Assembly: GCA_024123915.1 (NCBI GenBank) | Contig: CP099650.1 | Coordinates: forward strand, 1,550,001 to 1,614,000 | DNA length: 64,000 nucleotides | Origin: Oxalobacteraceae bacterium OTU3CAMAD1 | Lineage (GTDB): Bacteria > Pseudomonadota > Gammaproteobacteria > Burkholderiales > Burkholderiaceae_D | Direction of reading: 5' to 3' | Shown: piece by piece, positions 46,614-55,659 of the stretch | Position numbering within the stretch: position 1 is the first letter of the stretch | Layout of the letters: each line of letters starts with the position of its first letter | Made by a program: the position numbers and the translations under genes | Notes under the pieces: generated by a model | The model's database searches: none | Told to the model about the DNA's origin: nothing | The model's input: only the letters and a program-made list of their open reading frames with translations

Positions 46614-47270
46614 TTAACCTTCGGCTTTGCGGGCTTCCTCGGCGATCTTGATGTCCAGCATCGAGATCACGAGGTCGTCCTCGGTCAGCAGTTCCTTCAG
46701 CGGGAAGCCGTCCTCCATCGCGATCACGGCGCCGGCGGTGACCTTTTCCTCCACCTCGCCGCCCGGCGGGGTGTGCGGCATGAAGGCGAATTGCGGGAAC
46801 CTCGTTTTGCCGTGCTCGGCGATTTCGTGCAAGGTCCTCGGCGCGGCGCGCAGCAGGCCGTTGCGCACATGATTCTGGCGGTCCTCGCCGCGTTGCTTGA
46901 GCATCGCCGTCAGCCGGACGATCTCTTCCGTCAGGCGGTCGGACTCCGCCTGTTGATGGCTGAGCTCGTCATCGCTGAGCGCTTCTTCCCACTGGGTCAG
47001 TTTCAGCAGGCCGCGTTTGTGCAAGGTCTGCCGTTGCAGGTCGATCTCGATGGCGGCGGCGCGGCTCTGGTGCGAGTCCAGGTCTTGGGCGATGCTGGCG
47101 TCGCCGTTGGCGCGGTGCCATTTGTCGCCGAAGTTGAATACCAGGCCGTCGAAGTAAAAGTACATCGGCAATCCGTTTGCCGGGCCGTATTCCAGAACTT
47201 GTTTTGCCGTCATATTCCAGCGGGCAGCCAGTTCCGCCAAAGTCAGTGTCAGGGGTTCTATCGTGGGCAT
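46614..47270 (-). CDS. Hypothetical protein with central coiled coil
   Basis: 218 residues from ATG 47270; a TTG codon 24 bases upstream is the alternative. No family recognised. The N-terminal part (LTLTLAELAARWNMTAKQVLEYG, in part) has a helix-turn-helix look, as if selecting a DNA or peptide site, and MYFYFDGLVFNFGDKWHR follows. Residues about 75-140 are helical and charged with heptad spacing (ESDRLTEEIVRLTAMLKQ). The C-terminal 60 residues are mixed and end in a charged helix. No signal peptide or membrane segment. It diverges from the halogenase gene by about 200 bases. Confidence 0.7.
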   Translation of the reverse strand: MPTIEPLTLTLAELAARWNMTAKQVLEYGPANGLPMYFYFDGLVFNFGDKWHRANGDASIAQDLDSHQSRAAAIEIDLQRQTLHKRGLLKLTQWEEALSDDELSHQQAESDRLTEEIVRLTAMLKQRGEDRQNHVRNGLLRAAPRTLHEIAEHGKTRFPQFAFMPHTPPGGEVEEKVTAGAVIAMEDGFPLKELLTEDDLVISMLDIKIAEEARKAEG

Positions 47271-47468
47271 GATGGGCGCTAGTCGAATCGTCAATTATTG
47301 GGCGCCATTTTCTCACAGTCGCTTGCATCCCGCGCCAACTTGTTGTGCCGGCGATTACGATTTTGACGTTTTGCCCCGCTGATTTTGCCCAGTCCGGCTA
47401 TTGTCGACGAAGTCGTTGTTATACTTTCCTGAGAGACAGCGTACGACTGTCCAGACCCAGGAGACGAT

Positions 47469-48956
47469 ATGACGGACAGAAGGTTGAAGAAGATAGTGAT
47501 TGTTGGCGGCGGCACCGCCGGTTGGATGGCGGCCGCGCCCCTTGCCCAGCGGCTGGGCAAGGATTGCGAGATCGTGCTGATCGAGTCGCCCGACATCGCC
47601 ACCGTCGGCGTCGGCGAGGCGACCCTGCCGACCATCCGCTATTTCAACGCCGCGCTGGGCCTGGACCACGCCGAATTCCTCCGCAAAACCCAGGCCTCGT
47701 TCAAGCTGGGGATCGAATTCAAGGATTGGGGCTATATCGGCAACCGTTTCTTCCACGGCTTCGGCGACTTCGGGCCGAAGATAGGGGGCCGTTCGCCGCA
47801 CATGCACTGGCTGCATCTGGCGCGCGTCGACAAGAACATTCCATCGTATGAGAACTGGTCGATCTCGACGGTGATGTCGCGCAACCACCGCTTCGCGCCG
47901 GCCAATCCCGACGATCCGTATTCCTACGGCTTCCACTTCGACGCCGCCCTGTACGCGATCCATCTGCGCGAGTACGCCATCGAGCGCGGCGTGACGCGCA
48001 TCGAGGCCACCATCAACGACGTCGAGCTGCGCCCCGAGGACGGTTTTATCGCCGCCGTGAAGTTGAAGGACGGCCGCCGCATCGATGGTGATTTCTTCAT
48101 CGATTGCTCGGGCTTCCGCGGCTTGCTGATCGAGGGCGCGCTCAAGGCCGGCTATGACGACTGGAGCGACCAGCTGCCGTGCAACAGTGCGCTGGCGATG
48201 CTGTGCGCCAAGGCCGAGAAGCTGGAACCGTTCACCACCGCCACCGCCAAGGCCGCCGGCTGGCAGTGGCGCATTCCGTTGCAGCACCGCACCGGCAACG
48301 GCCACGTCTACAGTAACGCGTTCACCACGGACGAGGAGGCGGCCCGCGTGCTGATCGACGGCCTCGACGGCGCGCCGCTCGACGAGCCACGGCAACTGCG
48401 TTTCGTCACCGGGCGGCGCCGCAAATCGTGGATCAAAAACTGCGTGGCCCTCGGCCTGGCGGCCGGCTTCATCGAGCCGCTGGAATCGACCAGCATCAAC
48501 CTGATCGAGAACGCGGTGGGCAAGCTGATCGAGTGTTTCCCCGATCGCGATTTCCTGCCCGAATCTACCGCCGAGTTCAACCGCTACATGGCGTATCGCT
48601 ACGAGTCCGTACGCGACTTCATCATCATGCATTACAAGCTGACCCAGCGCACCGATACCGAGTTCTGGCGTTACTGCGCCAACATGCCGATCCCGGACAG
48701 CGTGCGGCACCAGATCGAGCTGTTTCGCGAAACCGGCAGGGTGGTCATCTACGATCACGACGGTTTCGGCGATCCGTCGTTCATCTCGATGTTGCTGGGA
48801 CTGGGCGTGGTGCCGAAGGCCGACGATCCGTTTGTTGCCGCCATCGACAGGGATGCTTTGCAAGCCCATATGGCGGGCGTGCGCGCGGACATCATTAAAA
48901 AGGTGTCCGCCATGCCGTACGTCGGCGATTACCTCGCGCGCGCCGTCGCCAAGTAA
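47469..48956 (+). CDS. Flavin-dependent tryptophan-halogenase family protein
   Basis: 495 residues. FAD-binding GGGTAGWMAA is at about 13-22. TQASFKLGIEF (Lys79) aligns with the catalytic Lys79 of PrnA as I recall it. The WxWxIP motif is present as GWQWRIPLQ (about 264-272), which separates halogenases from monooxygenases. GFIEPLESTSINLIE (about 333-347) carries the catalytic-site Glu. It should use FADH2 from a separate reductase to make HOCl/HOBr for aromatic chlorination or bromination. No reductase or biosynthetic cluster is adjacent, so the substrate may be a free indole, a peptide or a protein. Confidence 0.88.
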   Translation: MTDRRLKKIVIVGGGTAGWMAAAPLAQRLGKDCEIVLIESPDIATVGVGEATLPTIRYFNAALGLDHAEFLRKTQASFKLGIEFKDWGYIGNRFFHGFGDFGPKIGGRSPHMHWLHLARVDKNIPSYENWSISTVMSRNHRFAPANPDDPYSYGFHFDAALYAIHLREYAIERGVTRIEATINDVELRPEDGFIAAVKLKDGRRIDGDFFIDCSGFRGLLIEGALKAGYDDWSDQLPCNSALAMLCAKAEKLEPFTTATAKAAGWQWRIPLQHRTGNGHVYSNAFTTDEEAARVLIDGLDGAPLDEPRQLRFVTGRRRKSWIKNCVALGLAAGFIEPLESTSINLIENAVGKLIECFPDRDFLPESTAEFNRYMAYRYESVRDFIIMHYKLTQRTDTEFWRYCANMPIPDSVRHQIELFRETGRVVIYDHDGFGDPSFISMLLGLGVVPKADDPFVAAIDRDALQAHMAGVRADIIKKVSAMPYVGDYLARAVAK

Positions 48957-48969
48957 AGCCGGCCGATGT

Positions 48970-49863
48970 TCAACGCAGCGGCTTGCGCATGAAGATGGTC
49001 GCCTGCGGATTGTCGTTGTAGCGTTCGCAGCGTTCATAGCCCAGCTGGTCGTACAGCCTGATCGCCGCGTGCAGGTCGTCCTTGGTGTCGAGATACACGG
49101 CGGTGTGGCCGGCTTGCGCGGCGTGGTCTTCCAGCGCACGCATCAGCGCCTGAGACAGGCCGCGCCGGCGGTAGCGGTCGGAAACATAGAGGCGTTTGCA
49201 TTCGACCGCGCCGCCACCGGCGATATCGGCAAGCGGCCGCATCGCCACGCAGCCTGCCGGGGCGCCGTCGACATACGCGATCCACATCGCCGAATTAGCG
49301 TCGTCGAGGAAGGCGCGGATGGCGTCGTCGTCGTCGCGCAGCACCACGCCGATGACGTCGAAGTATTCGTACAACAAGTGGCGTGCGTCGTTCAGTTGCG
49401 CGGCCGTGGCGCGCACAAGGTGCGTGGCCGGCGGCGACAGGATTTCCCGCACCTTGCTCATCGCCGCCAGCAACTCGGCGCGCTGCGCCTCGCCCAGCTG
49501 GTCCAGCATGCGCACCGTTTCCGACGAGACGCGGTGATTGATGTCGGCGATCACGGCCTGGCCGTTGGCGGTCAGGCTCAGCAAGGTAGCGCGCTTGTCC
49601 TGCGCCGACCGCACCCCCTCGACCAGTCCGCGTTCGGTCAGCGAGCGCACCATGCGGCTCATGTAGCCGGCGTCCAGGCCGAGCTTGGTGCGCAGATGGT
49701 TGGCGGTGCAGCCCGGACTTTGCGACAGTTCGTACATCATCCGGCTTTCGCTGAGCGAGTAGTCGGTGTCGAGGTAGCGCCCGCGCAGCAATCCCAGATG
49801 CACCGTGTAAAACCGATTGAATTGCCTTACCACCTCGGCCTGTTGCTGCATGTGCTGATCCAT
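48970..49863 (-). CDS. MarR-GNAT fusion: transcriptional regulator with acetyltransferase domain
   Basis: 297 residues from ATG 49863; the longer frame back to 50181 crosses the neighbouring promoter. Residues 1-140 are a MarR winged helix (LLRGRYLDTDYSLSESRMMY, NHLRTKLGLDAGYMSRMVRS, LVEGVRSAQDKRATLLSLT). Residues about 150-297 are a GNAT domain with the acetyl-CoA-binding loop YVSDRYRRRGLSQALM (about 226-241). The fusion is known but rarely studied. It probably autoregulates and may acetylate a small molecule that also serves as its signal. It converges with the halogenase, their stops 13 bases apart, so it might influence that gene. Confidence 0.85.
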   Translation of the reverse strand: MDQHMQQQAEVVRQFNRFYTVHLGLLRGRYLDTDYSLSESRMMYELSQSPGCTANHLRTKLGLDAGYMSRMVRSLTERGLVEGVRSAQDKRATLLSLTANGQAVIADINHRVSSETVRMLDQLGEAQRAELLAAMSKVREILSPPATHLVRATAAQLNDARHLLYEYFDVIGVVLRDDDDAIRAFLDDANSAMWIAYVDGAPAGCVAMRPLADIAGGGAVECKRLYVSDRYRRRGLSQALMRALEDHAAQAGHTAVYLDTKDDLHAAIRLYDQLGYERCERYNDNPQATIFMRKPLR

Positions 49864-49996
49864 ACCACTCCGTTCGGTTGATTTGGTTGCCTTTGGCAAG
49901 TACTTCGAGAGACTATAGCGCCGTTGTGCCGTGCGGTCAACATGGCGCGCGGGGCAGGCGGTAAAATGGCGCCTTCCCCATAGCGGAGTAGCGAAG

Positions 49997-50359
49997 ATGA
50001 TGTTTCTTAAAGTTCCGTTTGCGGAAAAAGACGAGGCCAAGGCGCTGGGCGCGCGTTGGAACGGCGAACGCAAATCCTGGTACGTGCCGGACGGTAAGCC
50101 GACCGAGGCGTTCGAACGCTGGCTGCCGCCGGGCGGCGCCGACTTCGTGCCGGCCAAGGCCGCCGCGGCCCCCAAGGCCAAGCCGGCCTCGGTGGACTCC
50201 TATGTCGGCAAATCGGTGATCGGCAAGCTGTATCAGGAATTGCCGCACGACTGCAATCCGTTCGAGGTGTGCCCGGTCTGCGCGCCGGCCCTGGCCACGT
50301 CCGGCTGGCAGGCCGCGCACGAGGATGTGGCGAAGTTGTTGGTCGGTTTGCGCGGCTGA
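49997..50359 (+). CDS. DUF5710-domain protein
   Basis: 120 residues from ATG 49997 (MMFLKVPFAEKDEAKALGAR), with GGAGTAGCG upstream. The N-terminal 45 residues match DUF5710 (VPFAEKDEAKALGARWNGER, then KSWYVPDGKP and FERWLPP), a short module found alone or in phage and plasmid primase-like proteins and proposed to bind nucleic acid. An Ala/Lys/Pro linker follows. The second half (YVGKSVIGKLYQELPHDCNP, FEVCPVCAPAL) has a CxxC pair that could bind a metal. It begins 133 bases from the divergent MarR-GNAT gene. Confidence 0.8.
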   Translation: MMFLKVPFAEKDEAKALGARWNGERKSWYVPDGKPTEAFERWLPPGGADFVPAKAAAAPKAKPASVDSYVGKSVIGKLYQELPHDCNPFEVCPVCAPALATSGWQAAHEDVAKLLVGLRG

Positions 50360-50438
50360 TACCGTTTTCATTTCAATGGTTAAGCTGAAACTGTTGAGAT
50401 AGTGACCACACGCGGGATCGATCTGTTCTAGAATACTG

Positions 50439-51563
50439 ATGAGATTCACCCACCTGAAGCCGCCGATGAACAGTCACACGATGCCGCCAGTTTTTCGCAC
50501 TGAAGACGGGCCGGTCACACCGGTCGCCAGCTTCAAGCAACCCGCCGATATCTTTGAAGCGCTGTTTCAAAGCATACAAGGCGGTGAAAAGCATGTGCGG
50601 CCGCTGCTGGACCTGGTGCCCGATTCCCGCTTTCTCGGTTTTATCGAGGTCGGTTACGCGCTGCGCGCCTGCCTGGAAGATAAATCACGCCGCGATTACC
50701 TGCTGAAGCGCCTGCGCCCCCATCTGGGCGTGATGATCGGCACTTTGCCGGCGAGCATACAGCCGCACGGCATGCTGCCCAAACAACCGGCGCCGCCCGG
50801 CTTCCGCGATCTGCAACAGATCAGCGACGACGAAATCCGCGCCTGGCTGATCGAAGACGGCGGCCTGATCTACGGCGAATTCGCCCGTTACGAGCTCGAT
50901 AACCTGTTCGACGCGATCGCGCCGTCGATACGCCCCGGCGGCGTCATGGTCGATCTCGGTAGCGGCCTGGGCAAAGTGGTGATGTCGGCGGCGCTGGCGT
51001 TTCCCTTCCAGCGCTGCATCGGTGTCGAATGCATGGGCTACCGCCATCGGATGGCCCAGCAGCGCCTGCACAATCTGCTGGTGCTGGCCGAGCGCGGCGT
51101 GGCGCACCTGCCGGCGCCGCTCACTCCCGACGCCCCGTTGACCCTGCCTTTCGGCGAGGCGACCACCGGCAACCACCTGCTCGACCTCGCATCGCGGATC
51201 GCCTTTGTCGAAAGCGACATGTTCAAGGTGGACGTGCGCGGCGCCAGCCTGGTGTTCTTGTACAGCACCTGTTTCGGTCCGCTGATGGACGCCCTTGCCG
51301 ACAAACTGGCGCGCGAGCTGCAAGAGGGCGCGCTGGTGACGACCACCACCTACGCGCTCAAGCATCCCGCTTTCACACTGCTGCATTACTTCCCGGCCGG
51401 CACGGTCGCCTGGACCAACGTGATGCTCTATAAGCGCACCGGCACCCTGGAGTCGCTGCCGCCGGCGGACATCACGCACCCGCACCAGCCCGACCCGGCC
51501 GAGTGGGAAGCGCGCGCGCGCCAGGACCTGGACGCCATGGACGCGCGGGCGGGCATAGCTTAG
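50439..51563 (+). CDS. Dot1-like SAM-dependent methyltransferase
   Basis: 374 residues. The centre has VDLGSGLGKVVMSAALAFPF (about 171-190) and CIGVEC, the SAM-binding motif I of a class I methyltransferase in the DLGSGxGxxV form typical of Dot1 and its bacterial relatives. The later SLVFLYSTCFGPLMDALADK and TTTYALKHPAF match Dot1's post-motif strand and closing segment. The N-terminal 140 residues are helical and unassigned. It may methylate a lysine on a protein; chromatin-type targets such as HU are only a guess. The start may also be ATG 50466. It converges with argP, overlapping its 3' end by 4 bases. Confidence 0.72.
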   Translation: MRFTHLKPPMNSHTMPPVFRTEDGPVTPVASFKQPADIFEALFQSIQGGEKHVRPLLDLVPDSRFLGFIEVGYALRACLEDKSRRDYLLKRLRPHLGVMIGTLPASIQPHGMLPKQPAPPGFRDLQQISDDEIRAWLIEDGGLIYGEFARYELDNLFDAIAPSIRPGGVMVDLGSGLGKVVMSAALAFPFQRCIGVECMGYRHRMAQQRLHNLLVLAERGVAHLPAPLTPDAPLTLPFGEATTGNHLLDLASRIAFVESDMFKVDVRGASLVFLYSTCFGPLMDALADKLARELQEGALVTTTTYALKHPAFTLLHYFPAGTVAWTNVMLYKRTGTLESLPPADITHPHQPDPAEWEARARQDLDAMDARAGIA

Positions 51564-52462
51564 GCCCCCTGAAGCAACCATTTGCGCGCGGTCGCGACGA
51601 TATTGTCCGACAGCGTGCGGGTGAATGGCGTCTGGATATCCCAGATGTGCCACGTCAGCGGCACGTCCAGCACGTGGCCAGGCGCCAAATCCACCAGTGC
51701 TCCGGCCTTGAGCTGCGCCTCGCACTGCAACAGCGGCAGCATGCCATAAGCGAATCCCGCTTCGAGGAAGCGCACAAAACCTTCCGAACTGGACAAAGAG
51801 TGATGCGGCACCCGCCCCGTATAGCCGGTGCACTGCGCGATAAAGCGTGTTTGCAACGCGTCCTTGCGGTCGAAATGCAAACTTGGCGCGTGCCGCACCG
51901 CCTCGGCCGTAAATCCGTCCGGGAACCAGCGCGCTGCGAAGGCTGGACTGCCGACGCACAGATACCGCATCGCTCCCAGCGGCGTGGCCGAAGTGCCGGC
52001 TACTTGTGCGGTTTCGCTCGTAACGCAGCCGAAAACACGCCCTTCGCGCAGCATCGTCATCGTGTGGTCCTGGTCGTCCAAGCGGATCTGCAACATGCAA
52101 TCACCCGTACTCATCAACGGAGCCACCGCTTCCTGCAGCCAGGTGGCGGCGCTATCGGCGTTGATGGCGATCGCGATCTCCGGCCGGGCCGGAGCGCCGG
52201 GGCCTGCGTGCGGAAACTCAGTCAGGGCCGCCTCCAGCAGTTGCACTTGGCGGTAGTGGGCGATCAGCCGTTGGCCGGCCTCGGTCGCCACCGGCGGCTG
52301 GCTGCGCACGATCAGCAATTCGCCGGCGCTGTTTTCCAGCATGCGGATGCGCTGGGACACGGCCGATTGGGTGATCGACAAAGCTGCTGCGGCCTTGTCA
52401 AAACTTCCATAGTCGATCACGGCGTCGAGCGCCGCCAATCCGCGATAGTCGATCCGGCTCAT
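51560..52462 (-). CDS. argP: LysR-type regulator ArgP (IciA)
   Basis: 300 residues from ATG 52462, the usual ArgP length. N-terminal helix-turn-helix: LDAVIDYGSFDKAAAALSIT (about 11-30) and QSAVSQRIRMLE (about 31-42), followed by an effector-binding domain. It responds to Lys/Arg and controls the neighbouring exporter gene, which it faces across an 88-base AT-rich gap. The symbol is supported by the pair with ArgO. Confidence 0.92.
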   Translation of the reverse strand: MSRIDYRGLAALDAVIDYGSFDKAAAALSITQSAVSQRIRMLENSAGELLIVRSQPPVATEAGQRLIAHYRQVQLLEAALTEFPHAGPGAPARPEIAIAINADSAATWLQEAVAPLMSTGDCMLQIRLDDQDHTMTMLREGRVFGCVTSETAQVAGTSATPLGAMRYLCVGSPAFAARWFPDGFTAEAVRHAPSLHFDRKDALQTRFIAQCTGYTGRVPHHSLSSSEGFVRFLEAGFAYGMLPLLQCEAQLKAGALVDLAPGHVLDVPLTWHIWDIQTPFTRTLSDNIVATARKWLLQGA

Positions 52463-52550
52463 TAGCGTTCCTAATATTTGGTCAGTAATATTAATTATAC
52501 TTATCTTTTGGCGCGGTCTAAGCTGACGTCCTTGAACAGGGGGAGGAAGC
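52463..52550. promoter_or_regulatory. argP-argO divergent control region
   Basis: AT-rich gap (TAATATTTGG ... TAATATTAATTATACTT) with repeated TAATATT elements and a TATACT -10 box for argO at 52496-52501. It is the expected place for ArgP binding. Confidence 0.55.
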
Positions 52551-53156
52551 ATGGAAGTGACCGCATTTTTAAAGGGCATGGGGCTGGGCGGGGGATTGAT
52601 CGTCGCCATCGGATCGCAAAACGCTTATCTGTTGCGACAGGCTTTGAAGAAGGAATACGTACTGACGTGCATAGCCATTTGCATTATCTGCGATGTGATG
52701 CTGATCGGCGCCGGCGTCGCCGGCATGGGCCAATTGATTGTCGAGGCGCCCGCGTTGCTGTTTTGGATTAAATTAGCCGGCGCCGGTTTTTTATTCTGGT
52801 ACGGGGTAAGGGCTGCGCGTTCCGCATTGAATCCGGTTGCGATGAAAACCGATAACGATAAACCCGCGACCAGCCGATACGCGGTGATCGCTGCAATGCT
52901 GGCCTTCAGTTTATTGAATCCGCATGTTTATCTCGATACGGTGGTGCTGCTCGGATCGATAGGTGGCCAGCAACCAGGCGATGGCCGGACTTATTTTGCG
53001 CTGGGAGCGATGCTGGCGTCGGTTATATGGTTTTGCAGTTTGGGTTTGGGCGCTCGGTTCTTGATACCGGTATTCGCACGTCCGCGCGCCTGGCAGATAT
53101 TGGACGGCGTGATCGCGGTGGTGATGTGGATATTGGCGGTCACGTTGTTTCTATAG
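52551..53156 (+). CDS. argO: Arginine/lysine exporter ArgO (LysE family)
   Basis: 201 residues, with GGGGGAGGAAGC upstream. Six hydrophobic helices are predicted. Family segments are KGMGLGGGLIVAIGSQNAYLL (in part, about 8-28), CDVMLIGAGVAGMG (about 47-60) and SLLNPHVYLDTVVLLGSIGG (about 120-139). It exports basic amino acids such as Arg, Lys and the toxic analogue canavanine. Divergence from argP is the conserved regulatory arrangement. Confidence 0.93.
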   Translation: MEVTAFLKGMGLGGGLIVAIGSQNAYLLRQALKKEYVLTCIAICIICDVMLIGAGVAGMGQLIVEAPALLFWIKLAGAGFLFWYGVRAARSALNPVAMKTDNDKPATSRYAVIAAMLAFSLLNPHVYLDTVVLLGSIGGQQPGDGRTYFALGAMLASVIWFCSLGLGARFLIPVFARPRAWQILDGVIAVVMWILAVTLFL

Positions 53157-53367
53157 AGTTCAATCGGAGACAAGCTGAAAAATGGCGGGATCATGCTTAT
53201 TTTTGGCATGAAAACCACATCGAATTGCCTGGATCGTTAGATTTTTAGGTAGTTAAGTTAATCTAGTTGTAAATTTATTTCCATCGAGAACGTCCCTGGC
53301 CGCATTTCGCATACAATGCTGAAAGTCGCCAGGATATTCGGGCGCCGATCAGTGGGAATAAATACGT

Positions 53368-55659
53368 ATGGAACCCGGCAATTACCTGAGCGAATCGACA
53401 ATGGCGGCGGCCCTGGCGTCGGATGCCATTTTGAGCGGCTTGCTTATCTTTCTCTGGTTGACGCAGCGCAAAGAGAAACACGCCTTATTCTGGGGGGCTG
53501 GCCAGTTGGCGATGATGGCCGGTGTCATGGCCTGGTTTATCGGTGAGGATGTGCTGCCACATCAAATCCGCCTGTTTGTATGCGCATTGATGCTGACCTT
53601 CGGGCTGGTCGGTTATTGGGGCGGAACGCAGTATTTTCTGGGCCATTTGAACCGGCGCCATTTGCGCGCGATATCGACCGCCGTTATCGTATTAACCGGT
53701 TTATTTTATCTGCTGTGGAATCTATTCTATGAAATAGTGGTGCCCGCCACTGCGTCGGTGATGGGCGTCGTCATGTTGTGGATGGGCGTGCGATTGGTTC
53801 GCGCGCAAAAGCGTTACCGGTGGCTGGGATATACACTGGTCGCCCGCGGCATATTCAATATCATCTCTTCCATCACCTTGGAACCGGAACTGTATTTGCT
53901 CTGGTTCGCCGGTACCTCCATCCTCAAAACGCTGTCGATGCTCGGCCTGATCTATTCGGTGCAGGACGAGATCCAGCAACGCTACGTGCGCACCATCGAC
54001 AGCCTGAGCCATGGTTTTTTGATACGGGACCGGGGCGGCTATGTCCATGTCGCCAATGAACGCTGCGCCCGCCTTCTGGGCTTCGACAGCGCATCCGACC
54101 TGATCGGCAAGCACGTGTGCCAGCTGCTGCCGGACCTCAGCCGGGAGATGGCCGACGAGTATTTCCAGCGCTTCGATGCCAAGGGCGTCCAGTACCCGAT
54201 GACCGAAACGGCAACGTTTAGATTGCACAATGGCACCCGGCTGCCGGTCGAGATGATGGGTTCGCCCTACATCGAGCGCGGCCGCCTGTATTGCCTGGTC
54301 CAGCTGCTCGACATCAGCGAGCGCAAGAAAAAAGACGACATGTTGTACCAGGCCGCCCGCGTCGACCCGGTGACCGGCTTTTTCAACCGCCATGCGCTGT
54401 CGACTTCGCTGGCGCAGGAGGTCGCGCGCGCGGCGGCGGCCGGACGGGAGTGCGCGGTGCTGTTCCTCGACCTGGACAAGTTCAAGCGGATCAACGACTC
54501 CTTCGGGCACGCCATCGGCGACGAACTGCTGCGCCAGACCGCCCACCGCCTATATGGCGTGCTGCGCCCGAACGACGTGCTGGCCCGTTTCGGCGGCGAC
54601 GAGTTCATCATCGTCATTCCCGACCTGGCGCCGGGCACGGCCGCGCTGATGGCCACGCAGTGCGCCGAGCGCGTCATCGGCGCCATGGCCAGCCGTTTCG
54701 ACCTGTCCCACCACGCGATCGCCGTCTCGGCCAGCGTCGGCGTGGCGTGCTATCCGTTGCACGGAAGCGATAGCGATATGCTGATACGCAACGCCGACAT
54801 CGCCATGTACGAGGCCAAGAAGGCCGGGCGGGGCGAACTGCGCTTCTTCAACGACGCCATGAACGCCGCCGCCAAGGATGCGCTGGTGATCGACGGCGCC
54901 TTGCGCGGCGCCATCGAAGCCGGCGAGTTCAATCTGCTGTACCAGGCCATCGTCGACGCCCGGACCGGCAAGCTGGGCAAGGTGGAGGCGCTGCTGCGCT
55001 GGCACAGCGCCGGGCTGGGGTGGATAGCGCCGGACCGCTTCATTCCGGTCGCCGAGGACAGCGGCATGATCGTCGCCATCGGCAGCTGGGTGCTCGACGA
55101 GGCATGCCGGCAGATGGCGCGATGGCGCGGCGGGCCGCTGGACGGCGTGACCATCAGCATCAACGTCTCGGCCTGGCAACTGGCGGACCCGGCCTTTGTG
55201 ACCCTGGTGGAGCAGGCGCTCGCCAGCAACGGCCTGGACGGCCGCCAGCTGGAGCTGGAATTGACCGAGCGCGTGCTGATCGACGACGGCGGCCAGGTGC
55301 GCGCGGTGCTGCGGCGGCTGCGCGCCTTGGGCGTGAGCATTTCACTGGACGACTTCGGCACCGGCTATTCCTCGCTCAGCTACCTGACCCGTTTCCAGTT
55401 GAACACCTTGAAGATCGACCGCGCCTTCGTCATGGATATCGAGCATAGCGAGCGCATCACCAGTCTGGTGAACGCCATCATCGCCATGGGACACAGCCTG
55501 GGGCTGCAACTGGTGGCCGAGGGCGTCGAGACCGCCGGCCAGGCGGCGATCCTGGAAAAGATGGGGTGCCACTATCTGCAGGGCTATCATTTCTCCCGGC
55601 CGATCCCGCCGGACGAACTGCTGCGCTTTGCCGGCGAGCGGCGGCTACCGGCTTCCTGA
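53368..55659 (+). CDS. Membrane-bound PAS-GGDEF-EAL protein
   Basis: 763 residues. Seven or so membrane helices at about 15-205 form an MHYT/7TM-like sensor block. Then come a PAS domain (about 210-320), GGDEF with RFGGDEFIIVIP (about 406-417) and EAL with KVEALLRWH (about 536-544), DDFGTGYSSLSYL (about 663-675) and a normal ending QGYHFSRPIPPDEL. Both catalytic motifs look intact, so it can be a bifunctional cyclic-di-GMP enzyme or act mainly as a phosphodiesterase. The 211-base gap before it contains a CATGC/GCATG hairpin after argO and nothing else recognised. Confidence 0.93.
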   Translation: MEPGNYLSESTMAAALASDAILSGLLIFLWLTQRKEKHALFWGAGQLAMMAGVMAWFIGEDVLPHQIRLFVCALMLTFGLVGYWGGTQYFLGHLNRRHLRAISTAVIVLTGLFYLLWNLFYEIVVPATASVMGVVMLWMGVRLVRAQKRYRWLGYTLVARGIFNIISSITLEPELYLLWFAGTSILKTLSMLGLIYSVQDEIQQRYVRTIDSLSHGFLIRDRGGYVHVANERCARLLGFDSASDLIGKHVCQLLPDLSREMADEYFQRFDAKGVQYPMTETATFRLHNGTRLPVEMMGSPYIERGRLYCLVQLLDISERKKKDDMLYQAARVDPVTGFFNRHALSTSLAQEVARAAAAGRECAVLFLDLDKFKRINDSFGHAIGDELLRQTAHRLYGVLRPNDVLARFGGDEFIIVIPDLAPGTAALMATQCAERVIGAMASRFDLSHHAIAVSASVGVACYPLHGSDSDMLIRNADIAMYEAKKAGRGELRFFNDAMNAAAKDALVIDGALRGAIEAGEFNLLYQAIVDARTGKLGKVEALLRWHSAGLGWIAPDRFIPVAEDSGMIVAIGSWVLDEACRQMARWRGGPLDGVTISINVSAWQLADPAFVTLVEQALASNGLDGRQLELELTERVLIDDGGQVRAVLRRLRALGVSISLDDFGTGYSSLSYLTRFQLNTLKIDRAFVMDIEHSERITSLVNAIIAMGHSLGLQLVAEGVETAGQAAILEKMGCHYLQGYHFSRPIPPDELLRFAGERRLPAS

